This document shows, piece by piece, positions 1 through 6,647 of a stretch of 16,448 nucleotides of DNA. Position 1 is the first letter of the stretch, and every line of letters starts with the position of its first letter. Source of the DNA: JASFQI01 sp050115555. GTDB taxonomy: Bacteria > Desulfobacterota > DSM-4660 > Desulfatiglandales > HGW-15. The notes under the pieces were generated by a model. It did not search any database and was not told the DNA's origin. It was given only the letters and a program-made list of their open reading frames with translations. The stretch is from assembly GCA_050115555.1 (NCBI GenBank), contig JASFQI010000078.1:1-16448 (forward strand). Reading direction: 5' to 3'. A program made the translations under genes and the position numbers.

Positions 1-327
1 AGGCTCCTGGTGAACCTGGTGGACAACGCGGTCAAGTACACCGGCCCGGGCGGGCAGGTGGGCCTTTCCGTGGCCCGCGAAGGGGAACGGGTGCGTGTGG
101 AGGTGTCGGACACGGGCCGGGGCATCCCTCTCGAGGAGCAGGAGCAGATCTTCCAGCCCTTTTTCCGGTCCGAGGCGGTCCTTTCCGAGCAGGGCTCGGG
201 CCTGGGGCTCAGTATTGCACGGTCCATTGCCCTGGCCCACGGCGGGGAGCTTTCCGTGGAGAGCGAGCCGGGCAAGGGCAGCACCTTTCGGGTGGGACTG
301 CCTGTGGAAACGCAAGCCGCCCCATAG
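1..327 (+). CDS. Sensor histidine kinase, C-terminal ATPase domain (partial)
   Basis: The gene enters from the left edge in frame 1 and stops with TAG at 325-327, so only the last 108 codons are visible. They form a complete end of a HATPase_c domain. The N box reads LVDNAVKYT, the G1 box DTGRGIP, the F box IFQPFFR and the G2 box GSGLGLSIA, followed by the usual HGGELSVES and GKGSTFRVGLP end. Histidine kinases with this layout autophosphorylate a histidine in an upstream HisKA domain and pass the phosphate to a response regulator. The style of the F-G2 region resembles QseC/CusS-type membrane kinases, usually paired with OmpR-family regulators. The partner gene would lie left of the window. 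The next gene, 197 bases downstream on the same strand, encodes a DegP protease, which suggests an envelope-stress role by inference only. Confidence 0.95.
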   Translation, partial: RLLVNLVDNAVKYTGPGGQVGLSVAREGERVRVEVSDTGRGIPLEEQEQIFQPFFRSEAVLSEQGSGLGLSIARSIALAHGGELSVESEPGKGSTFRVGLPVETQAAP

Positions 328-420
328 CGTGGAACACGCCCGTTTACCTAGCCCATACCCCATACCCCTTACCCCTTCAATCCTTCTTCTTCCCCTGCAT
401 GAGAAAATTTTAATGTTGGG

Positions 421-447
421 TTCATCCCGGCTTCATGTTCCTGCATT
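421..447 (+). promoter_or_regulatory. Possible OmpR-family operator: phased TTCAT direct repeats upstream of degP
   Basis: TTCAT at 421-425 is repeated at 432-436, an 11-base period, and followed by TGCAT at 442-446. OmpR/PhoB-family regulators bind direct repeats with about 11-base spacing that replace the -35 element. A weak -10 candidate, TTAAAG at 458-463, lies about 11 bases after the last repeat, which would leave a leader of about 55 bases to the degP start. The histidine kinase upstream fits this family. The rest of the 328-524 gap is a pyrimidine-rich stretch (about 340-400) with no recognisable gene. Confidence 0.35.
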
Positions 448-524
448 ACCTTTGCCCTTAAAGACGGGGCGTTGAATGAGAAGGAACATCCCGAAACGCA
501 TGCATACGAGCAAGGAGGGAACCC

Positions 525-1997
525 ATGTTTGAGAGAGTCAGAATACTTGCAGGAAACAGGCGATGGGGTAGGAAGCTGCCGGTGGTGGCCGGCGTTCTGC
601 TCCTCGTCGGCCTTTTCGCAGGATCGGCGTTTACGGCCACGGACACCCCGGCCGTGCCGGAGATCCCGGCTCCGGCCGTGCAGGGAAGCCCCGAGAACGG
701 CGTGTCCCTGGCACCCCTGGCCGAGGTGCTCAAGCCCTCGGTGGTGAACATCCGCGTGACCAAGGTCCAGAAGACCGGTCAGATGATGCCCGGCTTTCCC
801 AGGGGGGGGCCGTTCGAGGACTTTTTCGAGCGGTTCGGCCCGCGCGGCGGGTTCCAGCCCTATGAGCGCAGGGTGCAGGGCGCCGGGTCCGGGGTTATCA
901 TCAGCAGGGACGGCTACATCCTGACGAACAACCATGTGGTGGAGGGGGCCCAGGAGGTCATGGTCACCCTGGACAGCGGCCGTGAGATCGAGGCCGAGAT
1001 CGTGGGTCTGGATCCCAAGACCGACCTGGCCGTGCTCCGAATCCAGGGCGAAAACGATCTGCCCGGCGCAGCCATGGGGGACTCGGAACGACTGCGGGTC
1101 GGGGACTATGTCATGGCCATCGGCAATCCGTTCGGACTGGGCCACACGGTTACCTCGGGCATTGTGAGCGCCAAGGACCGCGTGATCGGGGCCGGGCCGT
1201 ATGACGACTTCATTCAGACGGACGCCTCCATCAACCCGGGCAACTCGGGTGGCCCGCTCTTTAACATGAAGGGCGAGGTCGTGGGGATCAACACGGCCAT
1301 TGTGGCGCAGGGCCAGGGCATCGGGTTTGCCATTCCCATCAACACGGCCAAGGCCCTGATCCCGCAGCTCGTGGAGCACGGGGAGGTGACCCGCGGCTAC
1401 CTGGGGGTCCACATCCAGACCATCACCCAGGAGCTGGCCGACGCCCTGAAGCTGGACGACCGCAAGGGCGCCCTGGTGGCCGAGGTGATTCCCGGCAGCC
1501 CGGCGGAAGAGGCCGGGGTGAAGCGGGGGGACGTGATTGTTTCCTTCAATGGCAAGGCCGTGGACAACAGCCACGATCTTCCGGCCATGGTCGCGGCCAC
1601 GCCCGTGGGTGAGAAGGCCTCTCTGAAGGTCCTCCGGGACGGCAGTCAGCAGGAGCTCAGCCTGGAGGTGGGCAAGCTCGAGGCCGAGGGCGCCAAGGTC
1701 AAGACCTCTGCTGCCAGGGACGCCGAGGGCAAGTGGGGGCTTCGGCTTCAGGACCTGACCCCGCAGATCGCCCAGAGATTGGGCGTGGACGCGGAACAGG
1801 GCGCCCTGGTGACGGACGTGGAGCCGGGCAGCCCGGCCGAGCAGGCCTCGCTGCGGCGCGGGGACGTGATCCTGGAGGTGGACCAGAAGCCCGTCACCTC
1901 GGCCGAGGACGTGAAGCAGGCCGTGGGAGACAAGGACTCGGTCCTGCTCCTGGTCCAGCGCAAGCAGATCAAGCAGTTCGTGGCCATGAGCGGCTGA
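525..1997 (+). CDS. degP: DegP/HtrA-family periplasmic serine protease (Do)
   Basis: This 490-residue protein degrades or chaperones misfolded envelope proteins. A basic N-terminus followed by a hydrophobic stretch (about residues 18-36) looks like a Sec signal peptide, so it should act in the periplasm. The trypsin-like domain carries a full triad: H137 in TNNHVVEG, D167 in DPKTDLAVL and S241 in NPGNSGGPLF. Two PDZ domains follow, about 292-378 (starts GYLGVHI, contains GSPAEEAGVKRGDVI) and about 404-482 (GSPAEQASLRRGDVI). The size and two-PDZ layout match DegP/DegQ. The loop between strand 1 and the His is short and Gly/Phe rich (residues 88-112), more like DegQ than E. coli DegP. The start is supported by AAGGAGG about 7 bases upstream of ATG. 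It follows the histidine kinase gene on the same strand, and a strong hairpin sits downstream. Confidence 0.97.
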   Translation: MFERVRILAGNRRWGRKLPVVAGVLLLVGLFAGSAFTATDTPAVPEIPAPAVQGSPENGVSLAPLAEVLKPSVVNIRVTKVQKTGQMMPGFPRGGPFEDFFERFGPRGGFQPYERRVQGAGSGVIISRDGYILTNNHVVEGAQEVMVTLDSGREIEAEIVGLDPKTDLAVLRIQGENDLPGAAMGDSERLRVGDYVMAIGNPFGLGHTVTSGIVSAKDRVIGAGPYDDFIQTDASINPGNSGGPLFNMKGEVVGINTAIVAQGQGIGFAIPINTAKALIPQLVEHGEVTRGYLGVHIQTITQELADALKLDDRKGALVAEVIPGSPAEEAGVKRGDVIVSFNGKAVDNSHDLPAMVAATPVGEKASLKVLRDGSQQELSLEVGKLEAEGAKVKTSAARDAEGKWGLRLQDLTPQIAQRLGVDAEQGALVTDVEPGSPAEQASLRRGDVILEVDQKPVTSAEDVKQAVGDKDSVLLLVQRKQIKQFVAMSG

Positions 1998-2077
1998 CCC
2001 AGGGAAAAGGGCTTATTCGAGCATCCCGCCTCGTTCGAGCGGGGCGGGGTGCCTTCACATACCGGAAGGCGCCGAAA

Positions 2078-2105
2078 GAAAGGCCGGTCCTCGGACCGGC
2101 CTTTC
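2078..2105 (+). terminator. Hairpin terminator after degP
   Basis: A perfect 13-base inverted repeat (GAAAGGCCGGTCC at 2078-2090, complement at 2093-2105) is closed by a tiny loop, effectively a CTCG tetraloop inside a C-G pair. It begins 80 bases after the degP stop. The arm ends in CTTTC but no longer T run follows, so it may be a weak intrinsic terminator or an mRNA 3' end stabiliser. Confidence 0.7.
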
Positions 2106-2124
2106 GACGTGTCATGGGGGAATC

Positions 2125-2147
2125 GGCGGTATGTAAAATGCCGCCCT
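2125..2147 (-). repeat. Palindromic intergenic repeat, copy A1 (CATTTTACAT subtype)
   Basis: Read on the minus strand this is AGGGCGGCATTTTACATACC followed by GCC. GGCGG pairs with CCGCC around an AT-rich centre. It belongs to the same family as the copies at 2164, 2245, 4444 and 4495. It lies in the gap between the convergent degP and UPF0261 genes. Confidence 0.7.
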
Positions 2148-2163
2148 GCGAACCAGATGGATA

Positions 2164-2188
2164 TGTAGGCTTAAAATGCCACCCTACA
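2164..2188 (+). repeat. Palindromic intergenic repeat, copy A2
   Basis: TGTAGG at 2164-2169 pairs with CCTACA at 2183-2188, with a centre containing TTAAAATGCC. On the minus strand it reads TGTAGGGTGGCATTTTA and then ends in CCTACA, so both terminal TGTAGG arms are kept while the second inner arm is degraded. It is a decayed member of the family. Confidence 0.6.
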
Positions 2189-2198
2189 GGCGCATTTT

Positions 2199-2222
2199 GG
2201 GCGGCATTCGGAGTGATGCTCC
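2199..2222 (+). repeat. Degenerate copy of the palindromic repeat (A3)
   Basis: The copy starts GGGCGGCATT and ends GATGCTCC, which resembles the family arms with several substitutions. Just left of it, GCGCATTTTG (2190-2199) also recurs at 4404-4413 beside the second repeat cluster. It is the weakest member and could be coincidental. Confidence 0.3.
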
Positions 2223-2244
2223 AAAGGGTGTTTTCATGGGAATT

Positions 2245-2272
2245 TGTAGGGCGGAGTTTTACACCCCGCCCT
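2245..2272 (+). repeat. Palindromic intergenic repeat, copy A4 (GTTTTACAC subtype), possible terminator of the UPF0261 gene
   Basis: TGTAGGGCGG at 2245-2254 pairs with CCGCCC at 2266-2271 around a GTTTTACAC centre. The copy at 4495-4517, read on the opposite strand, matches it at nearly every base, and the match runs past the palindrome into a shared TTTC. It begins 33 bases beyond the stop of the minus-strand UPF0261 gene, so it may also act as a transcription terminator or mRNA end. Confidence 0.75.
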
Positions 2273-2304
2273 GTTTCGTCACCGCTTTGTATGAACAGGC
2301 CAAC

Positions 2305-3504
2305 CTACCCCTGGAGCATGGCGTGAAGCGTGCGTGCGGCGAGGTCGGCAAAGGCCGGGTCGTTGATGTGATGCTCGCACTCCTCGATGGGGATGGCCGG
2401 GTCCAGGTCCCGGCGCAGCCGGTCCACCAAGGCCTGGCTGATCTCCGGGGCATAGAGCGGCGCGCCCGGGCCGTCCGCCTCGGACCACCCGCCCCGGGGC
2501 ACGAGCAGCTGTACGTTTTGGGGCTGCAAATTGAGCTTTTCCACGACCTGGTCCGCGATCACCAGGGTCTCCTCTGGGCTCAGGCGCACGGCCGAGCGGA
2601 AGTCGTAGAAAAAGATGGGCCGGTCCCGGTACTCGGCCGGGACCGTGTCCCGGGTGAACTCCAGGACCAGGCAGTCCAGCCCGCCGGGGACCACCAGCCG
2701 GGGGACGGTGCGGCCCGGGACCGGGGCGAGCCGCTGCGGGCCGATGCCCCGGCAGTACCCTCCCTTGAGCTCGTCGGCCAGCTCGTGGGTGGCGAGGTCC
2801 AGGAGTCCGTCAAAGCGCCCCTCTGCGGCCAGTTCCTCCATGGCCATGCCGCCGGTGCCGTTGGCGTGAAACGAGACTACCTCGTAGCCCAGAGCCTCCA
2901 GACGCTCCTTGACCGCTTCGGCGGCCCGGGTGATGAAACCGAACATGGTGAGCCCGATGCGAGGCCGGCCCTTGGGAGGGGACCAGGTGGGCGCGGCCAT
3001 GCCGCAGACCGCCCCGGCGGCTGAGTCCAGGATCGGGCCGAGCAGGCTGTTCACCCCGAGGATGTCGGCCACGCTGTGCATCATGGTGATGTCCCGGGTA
3101 CCCACCACGGAGGACATGTCGCGGCTGGCCACGGTAGAGACCATGACCTTGGGCACGCCAAAGGGGAGCACGCGCATGATGCCCGTGGCCAAGTGTGTTC
3201 CCGTGCCGCCACCGGCCGAGACCGCTCCGTGGACCGCCCCCTGCTCGTACAGGGCGCGAAGGCGCCTGCGGCCCTCCTCTCGCACGGCCTGAATGGACCG
3301 GTCCCGATCCCTCTCCGCCGCGGGAAGGGCCTCCACCACCTCGCTGAAGAGGTCGTGATCCGGGGGGAAAGGCGAGGGCCCCCGGGTGCCCACATGAAGT
3401 GTAACGGTTTGAAATCCCCGTGCTTCAATGCGTTCTTTTAGAAAAAGGTGCTCCTCTCCCTTGGAGTCGAAGGTCCCCAGCACGGCAATGGCGCGATTCG
3501 GCAT
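2305..3504 (-). CDS. UPF0261 / Tm-1-like ATP-binding domain protein
   Basis: This 399-residue protein matches the UPF0261 (COG5441) family, related to the N-terminal part of the tomato Tm-1 resistance protein. The biochemical role is not established; the Tm-1 domain binds ATP. Visible family landmarks are GTFDSKGEE (residues 10-18), SAGGGTGTHLATG (96-108), the TVASRDMSSVVGTRDITMMH block (124-143) and FHANGTGGMAMEEL (212-225). The length agrees with the family. An upstream in-frame extension to 3609 exists, but the start at 3504 is preceded by GGGGGAGAA at good spacing and begins with the family-typical strand, so it is preferred. In many genomes this family sits beside a phosphoenolpyruvate-hydrolase-like TIM-barrel gene; here it stands alone. 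It is divergent from ogt and convergent with degP. Confidence 0.93.
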   Translation of the reverse strand: MPNRAIAVLGTFDSKGEEHLFLKERIEARGFQTVTLHVGTRGPSPFPPDHDLFSEVVEALPAAERDRDRSIQAVREEGRRRLRALYEQGAVHGAVSAGGGTGTHLATGIMRVLPFGVPKVMVSTVASRDMSSVVGTRDITMMHSVADILGVNSLLGPILDSAAGAVCGMAAPTWSPPKGRPRIGLTMFGFITRAAEAVKERLEALGYEVVSFHANGTGGMAMEELAAEGRFDGLLDLATHELADELKGGYCRGIGPQRLAPVPGRTVPRLVVPGGLDCLVLEFTRDTVPAEYRDRPIFFYDFRSAVRLSPEETLVIADQVVEKLNLQPQNVQLLVPRGGWSEADGPGAPLYAPEISQALVDRLRRDLDPAIPIEECEHHINDPAFADLAARTLHAMLQG

Positions 3505-3633
3505 ACAATTCTCCCCCCTGTGGCCGCCCCGGGCGTTGAGGCGCGACCGCCATCGGTGAAAAAAACGGTTGAAAACCGCGTCAGACGGGCGTTTGCGGTC
3601 TCTCGGCAAAAAATAGTCTTTTCATTACAGGGT

Positions 3634-3663
3634 AATATAGTGTAAATAGGATGGACAAATCAA
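3634..3663 (-). promoter_or_regulatory. Candidate sigma70 promoter for the UPF0261 gene
   Basis: Read on the minus strand, TTGATT (3658-3663) is followed after 18 bases by TATATT (3634-3639). The surrounding 3600-3665 stretch is AT-rich against a GC-rich background. A start near 3627 would give a leader of about 120 bases. The remainder of the 3505-3796 divergent gap shows nothing else clear, and no good promoter for ogt was found. Confidence 0.35.
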
Positions 3664-3796
3664 ACGCTAAGGCCGTTTCCCGCCGCTTCCCGCCTATTTT
3701 TCGTCGCGCTCACGCGGTCGAAAGCCGTTTGAGGCGCCATTTTAAAACGCACACAGGAACGCTGCGTGCAGAACGCCTTCCGGAGGAGAAAGGAAT

Positions 3797-4273
3797 ATGA
3801 CCGAAAACGGGTCGTCCAGGTTGTACTATAAATCCCCCATCGGCTGGCTCGAACTTACTGGGATTATTGAGGGAATCCAGACGGTTCGCTTTGTGGAGCG
3901 TCGGCGGAAGGACAGCAAGGACACGCCCGTGTGCCTCGAGCTCTGCCGAAAGCAGCTGGATGAGTACTTCCAGGGCACCGGAACCACGTTTGCGGTTCCG
4001 CTTTCCGTGAGCGGTACCCCGTTTCAGAAGGCGGTGTGGAGAAGGCTCCTGGAGATTCCTTACGGCGAGATCATGACGTACGGGGCGGTGGCCAAGGCCA
4101 TCGGCCGGCCCCATGCGGCCCGGGCCGTGGGGCAGGCCAGCAACGTGAACCCCGTGCCCATCCTCGTCCCCTGTCACCGGGTCGTGGGGGCCCGCGGATA
4201 CCTGGTCGGGTACGGAAGCGGCCTGTGGCGCAAGGAGTGGTTGCTGGAGCACGAGGGTCTCTCGGTCCAGTAG
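3797..4273 (+). CDS. ogt: Methylated-DNA--protein-cysteine methyltransferase (O6-alkylguanine repair)
   Basis: This 158-residue protein removes alkyl groups from O6-alkylguanine (and O4-alkylthymine) by a one-time transfer to its own cysteine. The acceptor motif PCHRV is at residues 125-129 with Cys126. Ahead of it are the helix-turn-helix segment TPFQKAVWRRLLEIPYGEIMTYG (split over residues 74-96), the DNA-flipping Arg109 in ARAVGQAS and the Asn hinge NVNPVPILVPC (116-126). GYGSGLWRKEWLLEHEG after the active site is typical of the family. The N-terminal domain is short, as in Ogt/MGMT, and no AdaA or AlkA domain is fused. The start is fixed by GGAGGAGAAAGG just upstream of ATG. No partner gene is adjacent on the same strand. 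Confidence 0.96.
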   Translation: MTENGSSRLYYKSPIGWLELTGIIEGIQTVRFVERRRKDSKDTPVCLELCRKQLDEYFQGTGTTFAVPLSVSGTPFQKAVWRRLLEIPYGEIMTYGAVAKAIGRPHAARAVGQASNVNPVPILVPCHRVVGARGYLVGYGSGLWRKEWLLEHEGLSVQ

Positions 4274-4443
4274 GGAACCCGGAAAGAACCGCTCATGCAT
4301 TCGATGCGGGCTCCTGCCTGCCTTGATTCCCCGGAAAACTCCCAAAGACCTTTCTAGATGCCTTTTCGTGCGCTTCGCGGTGAGGCTTCAGAATGGAATG
4401 TAAGCGCATTTTGATACGATTTTTACCGCTTATCGGGAATGTA

Positions 4444-4469
4444 TGTAGGACGGCATTTTAGATGCCGCC
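4444..4469 (+). repeat. Palindromic intergenic repeat, copy B1 (CATTTTA subtype)
   Basis: It begins TGTAGGACGGCATTTTA and ends GATGCCGCC, so CGGCAT pairs with ATGCCG. It matches copies A1 and A2 of the first cluster. It lies in the 4274-4561 gap between the convergent ogt and GAF genes. Apart from these repeats that gap shows only a weak TAAGCG/CGCTTA inverted repeat (about 4401-4432). Confidence 0.7.
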
Positions 4470-4494
4470 TTTGATGTTTCGCCCCCTGAAAGAC

Positions 4495-4517
4495 GGCGGG
4501 GTGTAAAACCCCGCCCT
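4495..4517 (-). repeat. Palindromic intergenic repeat, copy B2 (GTTTTACAC subtype), possible terminator of the GAF operon
   Basis: On the minus strand it reads AGGGCGGGGTTTTACACC then CCGCC, an 8-base perfect stem (GGCGGGGT with ACCCCGCC) and a five-base loop, followed by GTCTTTC. It is nearly identical to A4 at 2245-2272 on the opposite strand. It lies 44 bases past the stop of the minus-strand GAF gene, so a terminator role for the CBS-Usp-GAF operon is plausible. Confidence 0.75.
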
Positions 4518-4561
4518 CCAGGAGGCGCTGGACCGCGTGACCGCTTGAGGCGATCCCGCGT

Positions 4562-5113
4562 TCACGTCTTGGGCAACTCAGCCGAGGAGAGCACGGTACA
4601 GATATCCGCGCAGGAGTGGCTGAGGTTCGTGTAGGCCATGGCCAGACCAATGACCTCCGCCAGGACCGCGAGCGAATCGAGATCGCTCTCCGACGGGTTC
4701 CACACCTGCGAATGGTAGAGGCGCAGTGCCCCCGTAACCCGGCCCGAAAAAACGATGGGCACGGACACGATGGCCCCGATTCCCTCCTTGATCGCCTGCT
4801 CCGGGTACTGGAGGAGGTCACTTTCCCGGATGTCGGGTACGACCACGACCTCGCCCTTCAGATTGGTGGCCAGACTCTTGTCCCCGAATACCCGGCCCTT
4901 GCTCTGGTAGGACGGGCTGAGCCCGAAGCTCGCCAGGCGAAGAAGCTGGTTGCTCCCCATCTCGAGCGTGAACACGGCGCATGCCTTGATGGCCAAGGCA
5001 CCCACCAGGTACTGAGCAAGGGTGTGCGCCACGGTCTCGATGTCCAGGGACCGCGCAACCGCTCTCGTGATCCCCTTGAACAGTTCAATGGTTATGCGTA
5101 CGTCGGGACTCAT
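4562..5113 (-). CDS. Single GAF-domain protein
   Basis: The 183-residue product is essentially one GAF domain (about residues 22-160), a fold that binds small ligands such as cyclic nucleotides, haem or amino acids, or serves as a dimer sensor. The pattern LAQYLVGALAIKACAVFTLE, then VVVPDIRESDL, then GAIVSVPIVFSGRVTGALRLY is typical. No output domain (kinase, cyclase, HTH) is attached, so it must signal through a partner if it signals at all. The frame is open upstream to 5152 with further ATGs at 5119 and 5152; ATG at 5113 has GGAG at 7-base spacing, whereas at 5119 the spacing would be about 1 base, so 5113 is chosen. It is the last gene of a three-gene cluster with Usp and CBS proteins. 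Cys45 and the C-terminal Cys168 and Cys172 are visible, but no ligand can be assigned. Confidence 0.85.
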   Translation of the reverse strand: MSPDVRITIELFKGITRAVARSLDIETVAHTLAQYLVGALAIKACAVFTLEMGSNQLLRLASFGLSPSYQSKGRVFGDKSLATNLKGEVVVVPDIRESDLLQYPEQAIKEGIGAIVSVPIVFSGRVTGALRLYHSQVWNPSESDLDSLAVLAEVIGLAMAYTNLSHSCADICTVLSSAELPKT

Positions 5114-5175
5114 CGGCATACTCCTTTCTTCCCGCTGCATTCGCCGGTCCATGCGGGAAACGGACGTGCCCCCGA

Positions 5176-5640
5176 TTACACGGAGACGCAGACCGTGACG
5201 TCCTTGAGGTTCGCAATGGCCTTGCAGTGCACACTCCTTCCCAGAAAGGGCGGCCTGCCGCTCGCGTGCCGGGTCAGCACGAGATAGCTGAAATGCCCTT
5301 TGTGAGCCATCTCGATGATCTCATCGGCGATGGAGTTGTGCCGCTCCCGCAGTATCACCTCGATGCGGTCCTCCGGGAATCCGTTGGACACGAGGTACTC
5401 TTTGGTCTCCTGAAGGCCGTTCTCCAGGGAGGACAGCTCACTGGCCAGGTAGGACTCCCCCTCGGTCATTCGTTTCATCACGGGATTGGATTGCGTGTCC
5501 ACCGCGGGTACCGCCATGTAGGTACTGAACAGGGTGAGGGTCGTGTCCTCCAGGTCCTTGAACGCGTGGATCGCGAAATCCAATGCCTTTTCCTCGCCGG
5601 GGTTGAAGCTGAAGGGGACCAGGACCTTTTTTTGGTTCAT
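5176..5640 (-). CDS. Universal stress protein (UspA family), degenerate nucleotide loop
   Basis: This 154-residue protein has the Usp fold order: a first strand KKVLVPFSF, a helix with ALDFAIHAFKDL, strand TLTLFSTY, a long charged linker (about 50-80), strand RIEVILRE, helix SIADEIIEMAHKG, strand FSYLVLTRH and the end DVTVCVSV. The classic ATP-binding G-x2-G-x9-G-S/T loop is not intact: the region reads ASGRPPFLGRSVHCKAI (126-142), keeping only the final G-R-S part. It may therefore belong to the non-ATP-binding UspA class. The start is fixed by AGGAGGTGA at good spacing. It lies 62 bases upstream of the GAF gene and 83 bases downstream of the CBS gene, all on the minus strand, so a stress-signalling operon is likely. 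Confidence 0.88.
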   Translation of the reverse strand: MNQKKVLVPFSFNPGEEKALDFAIHAFKDLEDTTLTLFSTYMAVPAVDTQSNPVMKRMTEGESYLASELSSLENGLQETKEYLVSNGFPEDRIEVILRERHNSIADEIIEMAHKGHFSYLVLTRHASGRPPFLGRSVHCKAIANLKDVTVCVSV

Positions 5641-5723
5641 GGCGATTCACCTCCTCTCTTCCGAGCATCCCCGCCCCCCTGCGGGACAGCAGGGCCTTGG
5701 TGCGGATTCGCCTCCGCGTGGCC

Positions 5724-6287
5724 TTACCCGAGATCGCATGACTTCACGGCCTCGGTTACGAACGTGAACACGTCGGTGAGCCTCAGGATTCCCACGATTT
5801 TCTCGCCGTCCGTGACCAGGAGGGACTGGTAGCCTCCCATGACCAGGGCGTTCACGGCGATCCCGAGCTCCGAATTTTCTTCAATGAATTCGCCATGTTC
5901 TGGGATATGCATGAAGTCCCTGACTGTGGCGTTCGCTGCCTTGGTGCAGAGATCGCGCAGGGGTTTGTTCAGGAGGGCGTACTCCTGGGCCACGGTCTGA
6001 AGAAGATCCGGAGAAAAGCCTGCGCGGGAAACGGCCTTGCGTTCTTCCATTTTCGTGCTTCGGGGTTCCAGGGCCCGAAGCACGTCCAGTTGGCCGATTT
6101 TTCCCACCACCACATTCTTATTGTCCAGTACCAGCACGGCGCGATGCAGGTAGGGAGACCGACCCCTGTCCATGGTCTGTTGCGCCTTCTCCAGCGCAAG
6201 CACGGCCTCAAACAGGGTCGCATCCTCCGAAACCGTGGCATACTCTGACAGGGGGACCATGAAATGGCGTACAGCGGTCTTTTCCAT
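5724..6287 (-). CDS. Tandem CBS-domain protein
   Basis: This 187-residue protein consists of a CBS pair (Bateman module). CBS1 covers about residues 7-73 (VRHFMVPL, then HRAVLVLDNKNVVVGKIGQLDVLRAL, given here as two parts of one domain) and CBS2 about 121-180 (TVRDFMHIPEH, later YQSLLVTDGEKIVGILRLTD). Bateman modules usually bind adenosine nucleotides (AMP, ATP, SAM) and sense energy state. An insertion of about 48 residues separates the two domains. No enzyme or channel domain is fused. The start has AGGAGGTGAG four to six bases upstream. It is the first gene of the CBS-Usp-GAF cluster; a good promoter lies about 350 bases upstream at 6648-6677, leaving an unusually long leader. Confidence 0.9.
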   Translation of the reverse strand: MEKTAVRHFMVPLSEYATVSEDATLFEAVLALEKAQQTMDRGRSPYLHRAVLVLDNKNVVVGKIGQLDVLRALEPRSTKMEERKAVSRAGFSPDLLQTVAQEYALLNKPLRDLCTKAANATVRDFMHIPEHGEFIEENSELGIAVNALVMGGYQSLLVTDGEKIVGILRLTDVFTFVTEAVKSCDLG

Positions 6288-6327
6288 GTCTCACCTCCTG
6301 GCTCGTGGTGTCCAATGCGCCTGCCAT

Positions 6328-6369
6328 CCTTCCTGTTTGGAAACGGAAGGAGATTGCGGGCTTCCAAAC
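6328..6369 (-). other. Competing stem-loops in the leader of the CBS-Usp-GAF operon
   Basis: Two overlapping inverted repeats compete. Stem 1 pairs 6328-6333 with 6345-6350 (CCTTCC/GGAAGG) and 6335-6338 with 6341-6344. Stem 2 pairs GTTTGGAA at 6335-6342 with TTCCAAAC at 6362-6369. They share 6335-6342 and cannot both form. They lie 30-80 bases before the CBS start codon, so a leader switch is conceivable. The rest of the 6288-6640 leader has no ORF with coding character. Confidence 0.3.
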
Positions 6370-6647
6370 CGGGATCTCGAGAGTGCAGAAACGGAGTTTT
6401 CCACCGTGTTTCAGGAGGATTTCAGGAAATCCATGAATCAGGACCGCACTTTTGTCCGACTCAGGGAGAGGCGTCCTTACCAGGTGGAGGACCAGGACCT
6501 GGGAGCCGAAGAATTCGAAGAAACGAACCACCGAAGAATGGGAGTTGCCGGTCGGTTCAGGAAGGGGACAGATGAACGATGATCGAGGGAAGGGACTGGA
6601 AATCAGCAGGATGTTCGCTCAATTTTCCTCTGGAATGAAACAAAGAT

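Noticed and set aside
340..376. C-rich direct repeat (CCCATA / CCCCTTA) before degP
   Set aside because: The units are short and imperfect; it looks like low-complexity pyrimidine sequence rather than an element.
369..1574. Long open frame antisense to degP
   Set aside because: It is a GC-driven shadow of the degP codon pattern, with no ribosome site or recognisable domain.
3505..3609. N-terminal extension of the UPF0261 protein
   Set aside because: The extension is basic and unlike the family, and the ATG at 3504 has its own ribosome site.
6208..6531. 107-codon minus-strand frame overlapping the start of the CBS gene
   Set aside because: GTG start without a ribosome site, an 80-base overlap with a real gene and no domain; it lies in the leader of the operon.
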